11,712 nt of DNA from Candidatus Aquicultor primus (GTDB lineage: Bacteria; Actinomycetota; Aquicultoria; Aquicultorales; Aquicultoraceae), in assembly GCA_001767575.1 (NCBI GenBank), contig MELI01000104.1:11106-22817 (forward strand), written 5' to 3'. How positions within the stretch are numbered: position 1 is the stretch's first letter; every line of letters starts with the position of its first letter. The notes below the pieces were generated by a model. That model searched no databases. It was not told the origin of the DNA and saw only the letters and a list, made by a program, of their open reading frames with translations. Below, in pieces: positions 7,221 to 11,712 of the stretch. The position numbers and the translations under genes were made by a program.

Positions 7221-7303
7221 CGGCACGTTCGGCGGGACAGGGAAGTCCCGCCGAACGGAAATCGGCTTGTTCGTGCCGACAGGTGGGGTTTTCCAACCCC
7301 GCC
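7221..7303. repeat. Pair of intergenic palindromes with a nested stem
   Basis: Hairpin 1 is a perfect 13-bp stem (7226-7238 with 7245-7257, loop AGGGAA). It is bracketed by CGGCACG (7221-7227) and its complement CGTGCCG (7272-7278). Hairpin 2 is GGTGGGGTT (7282-7290) against AACCCCGCC (7295-7303), loop TTCC, with one G-U pair. The 12-mer CCCGCCGAACGG occurs at 7247-7258 and again at 7298-7309. There is no T-run, so it is not an intrinsic terminator. It looks like a REP- or MITE-type intergenic element and is GC-rich in an AT-rich spacer. Confidence 0.6.
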
Positions 7304-7369
7304 GAACGGGAGCCGCAAAATTCCTGTTGTATTATTTGTTAAATATATATTTAGATCCCGAAATGGTTA

Positions 7370-7396
7370 TCAAACTATATCTTTTAGGGCCGATAC
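7370..7396 (+). promoter_or_regulatory. Sigma-28-like promoter candidate for the 7462-10213 gene group
   Basis: TCAAA (7370-7374), a 15-base spacer, then CCGATAC (7390-7396), with GCCGATAC matching seven of eight bases of GCCGATAA. The likely leader is about 60 bases. Spacing equals that of the site before the propeller gene. It lies just downstream of the palindromic element, so the following genes would be a separate transcription unit from the receptor/cheW pair. Confidence 0.42.
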
Positions 7397-7461
7397 ATAA
7401 TGCTATGGGTCTGGTATGCCGTGATGTTGTCTCTGAACTTGTCCAAAGATAAGGATAGGTA

Positions 7462-9429
7462 GTGTGTAAAATGAGTGAGAGTTGCCTTGTTGAAGAACCG
7501 ACAACCGCATCAAGTGAAGACCATAAGGACGATAAAGATGCCCCCAACGATCATGTGGACCCGTCCGCTTTAATAAAAGATGTCCCCGGCGACTATATGG
7601 ATCCGTCAGTCTTAATAATAGAAGAGTACGAGGGGATGCTAAGCACATATAAAACGGTCGTTGCTGCTGCCGGCGGAAAGCTCGTTGGCCTGCAAGGCCT
7701 AACAGAGATGGCGTTTTTAAAGATAGGTGAGAACCTGCCGGAAATCAATACGGCGCTTCGTTCTGCAGAGGATGAGGCGAACAGTTTAAGCGAATACTTC
7801 AAGAGGGAAAGTGGTCTTCTTTCAGAGGAGGGCTCTGAAAACAACAGTGACCTAAGCAGACTGCGCCACGCCACCGATTATCTCATAAAGGTCGTAAGTG
7901 ATCAGGGTGATGCGTTTAAAAAAATGAGCGAACTGATGAAGCGCATTGAAGATCTCAAAGAGTCAATCGAGAGTATTCGCGATTTTGCGACCGAGATAGA
8001 GATGCTGTCGCTCAATGCGGCGATTGTAGCCATTAAGGCGGGCGATGCAGGGCGCACACTAAATCCGATAACAAATGAGCTAAAGAAGATGGCTAATGCA
8101 GCTATTATTCTCATCGATGATATTGTAAACACCTCAGGAAAGCTCGCTGAAAAATACAACTTGTTCCAGGAGATAAGCGAGAAGCAGACCTTGCTCTGCA
8201 AGTCTGATGTTGAACACATCAACAGTAACCTTACGCAAAAACACGAAGGGCTTAAAAAGAGTATCGTAAAGCTTGTTGGAAGGCTTGATGGGGTCAATGG
8301 AGCTGTAACCCAATCCCTGCTATCGATACGCGGGATCATGAACGAGTTGCAGGTGCAGGACGTTCTCACGCAATGCACCGATCATGTGCGCATGTCTCTT
8401 GAGGAAGCGACCAACGGTGAATTAGGAAAGGCCGACGAAAACGTGAGCATGTCGGGTCCTGAATATCTGCTCGATATGGTCTCATTCCAGGAAAGTATGC
8501 CCCTTCTCTGTATCCAACTATTGGACGACATAGATGTGCGACTCGACGCTACTGTGCTAGGGCTGGAGGAGAAGTTCAATACTATACAAAAACTACTACT
8601 CGACGCCGAAGTCGCTAATCAAGAAAGCAATAGCGATTCGAAGGATGAATATCTGAACGATGTTGATGTATCATTCCAAGATGTTGAAGAGGTCGTCATA
8701 GGTACGGCAAACATGATGCAAAACGCGGCAAACAGCTGGGAGCAATTGTGGTCCATGGCTGTGGGTCTTTCCGAAATGCTTGAAATACTCGAACAACAGT
8801 TTAGGCACTTAAAGAAGGTCACTAATTTTCACCTCATAAACATTCCTATAAAGATAGAGGTTGCGCGGAGCAGCGGGCTGGCGAAAGACGGGGAGTTGTC
8901 GGAGCGTGTCGATGGCCTGGCTGACTTTATCAGCAATGAAATGAGAGAATCTCATAAGGCGGTTTCTCAGGATTATCAGTTTTTAAGTCAGCTTGTCGAC
9001 TCGATGGCGAAGCATAAGGTAAGCATCGAGTCGAATCTTGAGACGATCGCTGGAGATATTGATGATTTACTCAGCAATTTTTACCGCGCTAAGGCGCAGG
9101 TAAAGTCGACATTCTCGCTAATATCAGAGCATGTATCGATGCTTCAGGAGTTGATTCAAACATCGCTCGTCGATCTAAAAAGAGTTCATGAGCTGGTAGA
9201 CCAGAACAAGGAACTGAAAGAAGACTTTAAAAAACTAACTTTAATGGCGAGCAAGACCAAGGAGACGATGCTTTTGACAATCGATCATGATGATTTAAGA
9301 GGGCACGATTCGCGACTCCAGAATATCATCGAGAAATTTACGGTATTAGCGCATAAGAAGATAGCGGGCGATATGTATGAAGTTGATGTTGAACGTGGAG
9401 AACAAGAAGGCGAGTTCATTCTTTTTTAG
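7462..9429 (+). CDS. Soluble tandem chemoreceptor-like coiled-coil protein, 655 aa
   Basis: There is no membrane segment or signal peptide, so it is cytoplasmic; residues 1-50 are acidic and look disordered. Two halves share a layout. In half 1, a receptor-tip-like sequence (EIEMLSLNAAIVAIKAGD, 178-195) is followed about 105 residues later by ELQVQDVLTQCTDHVR (295-310). In half 2, a weaker tip (TNFHLINIPIKIEVARSSG, 454-472) is followed by GHDSRLQNIIEKF (614-626). The rest is predicted amphipathic helix. Tip residues that activate CheA in true receptors are altered in half 1 (Val for the conserved Glu, Lys for Arg). Both distal motifs contain D-x3-Q, the spacing of the CheZ phosphatase pair. 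Related MCP-like proteins occur in other chemotaxis and type IV pilus operons, but I know no characterised function. Start: GTG 7462 has AAGGA six bases upstream; ATG 7471 is also possible. Confidence 0.75.
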   Translation: MCKMSESCLVEEPTTASSEDHKDDKDAPNDHVDPSALIKDVPGDYMDPSVLIIEEYEGMLSTYKTVVAAAGGKLVGLQGLTEMAFLKIGENLPEINTALRSAEDEANSLSEYFKRESGLLSEEGSENNSDLSRLRHATDYLIKVVSDQGDAFKKMSELMKRIEDLKESIESIRDFATEIEMLSLNAAIVAIKAGDAGRTLNPITNELKKMANAAIILIDDIVNTSGKLAEKYNLFQEISEKQTLLCKSDVEHINSNLTQKHEGLKKSIVKLVGRLDGVNGAVTQSLLSIRGIMNELQVQDVLTQCTDHVRMSLEEATNGELGKADENVSMSGPEYLLDMVSFQESMPLLCIQLLDDIDVRLDATVLGLEEKFNTIQKLLLDAEVANQESNSDSKDEYLNDVDVSFQDVEEVVIGTANMMQNAANSWEQLWSMAVGLSEMLEILEQQFRHLKKVTNFHLINIPIKIEVARSSGLAKDGELSERVDGLADFISNEMRESHKAVSQDYQFLSQLVDSMAKHKVSIESNLETIAGDIDDLLSNFYRAKAQVKSTFSLISEHVSMLQELIQTSLVDLKRVHELVDQNKELKEDFKKLTLMASKTKETMLLTIDHDDLRGHDSRLQNIIEKFTVLAHKKIAGDMYEVDVERGEQEGEFILF

Positions 9430-9474
9430 CATGTTAAAGTACGAGCGACACTATCTGCGGTTTGGAGGAGGCGT

Positions 9475-9771
9475 ATGTTTAAGCTACATAAGGATAAGAA
9501 GAAAGGCGTAATCGTTATTACCGGCATCTTGACTATTGCAAACGTTGAAGCTCTGTATGCTGAACTAAAGGAGCTGTTCAATGAAGACGCGAGTGTGACG
9601 ATTGATTGCTCAGGAGTGACCGAGATCGATACGGCGGCTCTACAATTGTTTATCGCACTTAAAAGGTCTTTCTTGGAGATGAGTAGGCCGATTGTTTATA
9701 TTACCAGCTCGGCAATTGACGAGGCATTGGCGTTATCCGGGCTGACCAAGCTGTTTTTATTAGCAGCTTGA
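9475..9771 (+). CDS. STAS-domain protein (anti-anti-sigma/MlaB-like), 98 aa
   Basis: A stand-alone STAS domain: an N-terminal strand (GVIVITGILTI), helix NVEALYAELKELF, then VTIDCSGVTEIDTAALQLFI, where D52-T53 occupies the site of the Asp-Ser phosphoacceptor pair in SpoIIAA-type proteins, and a C-terminal LALSGLTKLF helix. Thr in place of Ser may still be phosphorylatable, but no partner kinase is in view. The start has GGAGGAGG just upstream. It lies 45 bases after the receptor-like gene and 61 before cheY, so it is probably in their operon. From STAS proteins beside cheY/cheA in other genomes, I infer a protein-interaction role in the chemotaxis complex; control of a sigma factor is the alternative. 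Confidence 0.85.
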   Translation: MFKLHKDKKKGVIVITGILTIANVEALYAELKELFNEDASVTIDCSGVTEIDTAALQLFIALKRSFLEMSRPIVYITSSAIDEALALSGLTKLFLLAA

Positions 9772-9800
9772 TTATTTCTGTGTTGCGACACGGAAATAAT
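9771..9800. other. Hairpin between the STAS gene and cheY
   Basis: A 12-bp stem, left arm 9771-9782 and right arm 9789-9799/9800 (TTATTTCTGTG against CACGGAAATAA, one G-T pair), loop TTGCGA. It overlaps the STAS stop codon and is followed by a modest T-rich stretch (TTCTATTTG). It could be a weak terminator or an RNA-stability element that sets cheY levels apart from the upstream genes. Confidence 0.45.
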
Positions 9801-9832
9801 TCTATTTGATGTGATATCGAAGGGTGAGGCGA

Positions 9833-10213
9833 ATGGATCGAAGTGTTTTGGTGGTTGACGACTCTGCGACACTCAGAGCATCGGTGAAGTTTACATTGAG
9901 TGAGGCCGGCTATGCTGTTGAGGAAGCTATTAATGGCAAAGATGCCCTGCAAAAACTACAACAGCTAAAGACAAGGGGAGTACAGATATCGCTGATTATA
10001 AGTGATATAAATATGCCGGAGATGGATGGGATTACCTTTGTGCAAGAAGTCAAAAGAGATAGCGTCCACCGGTTTATCCCGGTTCTGATACTGACCACAG
10101 AGTCTCAGGAGACAAAAAAAATGGAAGGGAAGAACGCCGGTGCTGCCGGCTGGCTTGTAAAGCCCTTTAATAACGATCAATTGGTCGGTGTTGTGAGAAA
10201 GTTTGTTCGCTAG
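9833..10213 (+). CDS. cheY: Chemotaxis response regulator CheY (single receiver domain)
   Basis: A 126-residue receiver domain with no output domain, as in CheY. The acidic pocket is D9-D10 (VLVVDDS), the phosphoacceptor is D58 (IISDINMPEMDG), the switch threonine is T88 or T89 (VLILTTES), and the lysine is K110 (LVKPF). The residue equivalent to Tyr106 of E. coli CheY appears to be Trp (W107). It would be phosphorylated by the downstream CheA and act on the flagellar switch. The start is the ATG at 9833, with AAGGG (9820-9824) eight bases upstream; a GTG at 9824 overlaps that ribosome-binding site and is unlikely. PilG-type regulators of twitching motility have the same form and cannot be excluded from sequence alone. 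Confidence 0.92.
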   Translation: MDRSVLVVDDSATLRASVKFTLSEAGYAVEEAINGKDALQKLQQLKTRGVQISLIISDINMPEMDGITFVQEVKRDSVHRFIPVLILTTESQETKKMEGKNAGAAGWLVKPFNNDQLVGVVRKFVR

Positions 10214-10223
10214 TTTCGGCTGT

Positions 10224-10246
10224 ATGGTGCGTCCTTGACGCACCAT
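10224..10246. other. Hairpin downstream of cheY
   Basis: ATGGTGCGTC (10224-10233), three-base loop CTT, GACGCACCAT (10237-10246): a perfect 10-bp stem starting 11 bases after the cheY stop. There is no T-run after it (CGGGAATC follows), so it is not a standard intrinsic terminator. It may protect the 3' end of the upstream message or be factor-dependent. Confidence 0.5.
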
Positions 10247-10334
10247 CGGGAATCCGGTGTTACCTATGTTGAAGGTATGTTTGAACGCTGGAGCAGGTCT
10301 AGTATTTCGCGCCGAACACTCTCGATAGGTCTTG

Positions 10335-10362
10335 CTAAAGAATCAACTAGTAGAGTCGATAG
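10335..10362 (+). promoter_or_regulatory. Sigma-28-like promoter candidate for cheA
   Basis: CTAAA (10335-10339), a 16-base spacer, then TCGATAG (10356-10362). The -35 element and the spacing match the B. subtilis SigD consensus CTAAA-N16-CCGATAT exactly, with five of seven -10 bases matching. Transcription would start near 10369, just upstream of the cheA ribosome-binding site GGAGG (10381-10385), giving a leader of about 24 bases. Confidence 0.5.
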
Positions 10363-10392
10363 CATACGTGACAGCTTATTGGAGGTATAAAT

Positions 10393-11712
10393 ATGGATCA
10401 GGGAACGTTGCTCGAAACTTTTATTACAGAGGCTACTGAGTTAATACAAGAACTTGAGATAGATGTTGTCGCGCTTGAGGATTCGAAAGACGATGAGGAA
10501 CTCATCAATCGGATTTTTCGCGCAGCTCATACGATTAAGGGCAGCGGCGGATTAGTCGGTCTTACGGCGATATCTGATTTTACGCATTCCATGGAAAGCG
10601 TGCTCGATCTCGTTCGCCAGCGTGAACTTGCGGTCACCGGCGAACTCGTGAGTGTCTTGTTGCGAGCCGTGGATTTACTGAAAGCGATGATCAAATCCGC
10701 TACAACGAGCGAATCATGTTTTGAACAGCGCGAACTCGAGTTTGTCCTCGAATTGCTCGGGCAGTTTTTACCCGAGTGCGAAGAGCGCGTAGATACAGAA
10801 AAGCCGCGCAGTACAAATAAACACCAAGTGGACTCATATTTTGAAATCGAAATGAAGCTCTCCGAGAATCTGTTTGAAACGGGCACCGACCCGTTGATGC
10901 TATTTCGCGAACTAGAAGATATCGGTGATATCGTTGATATTATTGTTGACGCGCAGAGCCTTCCCGACGTTTATAATGTCGATGTCCACAAGCTATATCT
11001 AAATTGGCGACTGGTTTTACGCACATCCGAGCCGTTCTCAAGTATAGAGAACGTATTCATTTTTGTGCAAGATGATAACGAAGTATCAATCACCGATGCT
11101 TCGTGCCATTACAAAGATGGCGTCGATCTTCGCGTGGCCGATATGAGGCTTGGCGAGATACTGGCTGACAAAGGTTTTGTCATACCTTGTGATATTGAAG
11201 AGGCACTATCTTCACAAACAAGGATTGGCGAACTCCTCGTAAAAAACGGTAAGGTCGCCGAGGAAGATGTAAAAAGCGCGCTCGATAAGCAATTAAAGAG
11301 CCGTGAGGTTCAAAAAGCGACTACTATCCGCGTCGATACCGATAAACTCGACAAACTCGTAAACCTTGTTGGCGAAATGGTCATCGCGGTTGCAAGGACA
11401 GTCCAGCAAGGATTTCATGAAAACCGAGAGGGGAAGCGAACGACCCAAGACGCCTTGGATATGCTTCAGAGGATCAGCGGGGATCTGCAGGAACAGGTAA
11501 TGCGGGTACGTATGATACCGGTCGAGGGACTCTTCTCTCGTTTTCATCGTGTCGTCAGGGACCTCGCAACCGCAGAAGGAAAGCATGTCCGGCTATTACT
11601 ATCAGGAACAGAGACGGAACTTGACAAAAACGTTATTGAGCAACTGAGCGATCCGTTGAAACACCTGATTCGTAACTCGATCGATCACGGAGTGGAATCA
11701 CCCGGCAACCGG
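10393..11712 (+). CDS. cheA: Chemotaxis histidine kinase CheA with tandem MshEN-type motifs (partial, C-terminus off the right edge)
   Basis: I translated 440 residues to the window edge. P1/HPt domain: 1-105, with phosphoacceptor H46 in RAAHTIKGSGG. Residues 148-235 (FEIEMKLSENLF ... VFIFVQDD) form a regulatory domain, probably the P2-equivalent, seen in one branch of CheA proteins. Residues 252-275 and 277-300 are two 24-residue motifs (RLGEILADKG ... Q and RIGELLVKNG ... Q) of MshEN type, the family that binds cyclic di-GMP in MshE. Dimerisation P3: 311-375 (TIRVDTDKLDKLVNLVGEMV). Kinase P4 begins near 380, with the N-box PLKHLIRNSIDHG at 421-433. The G-boxes and the CheW-like P5 lie outside. 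The start has GGAGG seven bases upstream. It would phosphorylate CheY next door. Confidence 0.93.
   Translation, partial: MDQGTLLETFITEATELIQELEIDVVALEDSKDDEELINRIFRAAHTIKGSGGLVGLTAISDFTHSMESVLDLVRQRELAVTGELVSVLLRAVDLLKAMIKSATTSESCFEQRELEFVLELLGQFLPECEERVDTEKPRSTNKHQVDSYFEIEMKLSENLFETGTDPLMLFRELEDIGDIVDIIVDAQSLPDVYNVDVHKLYLNWRLVLRTSEPFSSIENVFIFVQDDNEVSITDASCHYKDGVDLRVADMRLGEILADKGFVIPCDIEEALSSQTRIGELLVKNGKVAEEDVKSALDKQLKSREVQKATTIRVDTDKLDKLVNLVGEMVIAVARTVQQGFHENREGKRTTQDALDMLQRISGDLQEQVMRVRMIPVEGLFSRFHRVVRDLATAEGKHVRLLLSGTETELDKNVIEQLSDPLKHLIRNSIDHGVESPGNR

Noticed and set aside
7153..7452. A 99-codon ORF overlapping the end of cheW
   Set aside because: It runs through the palindromic element and the sigma-28-like promoter, has no good ribosome-binding site and shows no homology pattern.
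9824..9832. GTG at 9824 as the cheY start
   Set aside because: It falls inside the Shine-Dalgarno region used by the ATG at 9833 and adds residues not found in CheY proteins.

Overview
The window reads as part of a motility/chemotaxis locus from a motile bacterium of roughly balanced base composition, with GTG as well as ATG starts and strong Shine-Dalgarno sites. Four intergenic sites resemble promoters of the flagellar sigma factor (sigma-28/FliA/SigD), which fits a flagellated cell. I cannot assign a phylum. The chemoreceptor signalling domain is proteobacterial-like (ungapped, Tsr-like), but such domains move between lineages.

Layout. Positions 1-1432 (minus strand) hold the N-terminal 477 residues of a secreted protein: signal peptide, Asp-box/BNR beta-propeller, then bacterial Ig-like domains running off the left edge. 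It is absent from a simple ORF list because it has no stop inside the window. A 337-base divergent spacer follows. Then comes a 988-residue plus-strand protein (1770-4736) joining a degenerate class III nucleotidyl-cyclase-like domain to a plant-style pentatricopeptide repeat (PPR) array with an exact 32-residue period, interrupted by three copies of an unrelated ~78-residue module. It ends at a strong intrinsic terminator.

The rest is chemotaxis. A transmembrane receptor with a chemoreceptor zinc-binding (CZB) domain between its membrane segments (5125-6663) is followed 14 bases later by CheW (6678-7166). After a palindrome-rich spacer comes a soluble 655-residue protein with two degenerate receptor-like tips (7462-9429), a STAS-domain protein (9475-9771), a single-domain CheY (9833-10213), and the first 440 residues of CheA (10393 to the right edge). 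CheA carries two back-to-back 24-residue MshEN-type motifs, the type that binds cyclic di-GMP in other proteins.

Working together (inference): the CZB receptor signals through CheW and CheA to CheY. The soluble receptor-like protein and STAS protein would be accessory or adaptor parts of the same array. No cheR, cheB, cheC, cheX or cheD is visible, though the receptor ends in a CheR-type pentapeptide, so adaptation genes probably lie elsewhere or to the right. The PPR/pseudo-cyclase protein is the least expected item and the best candidate for something undescribed.
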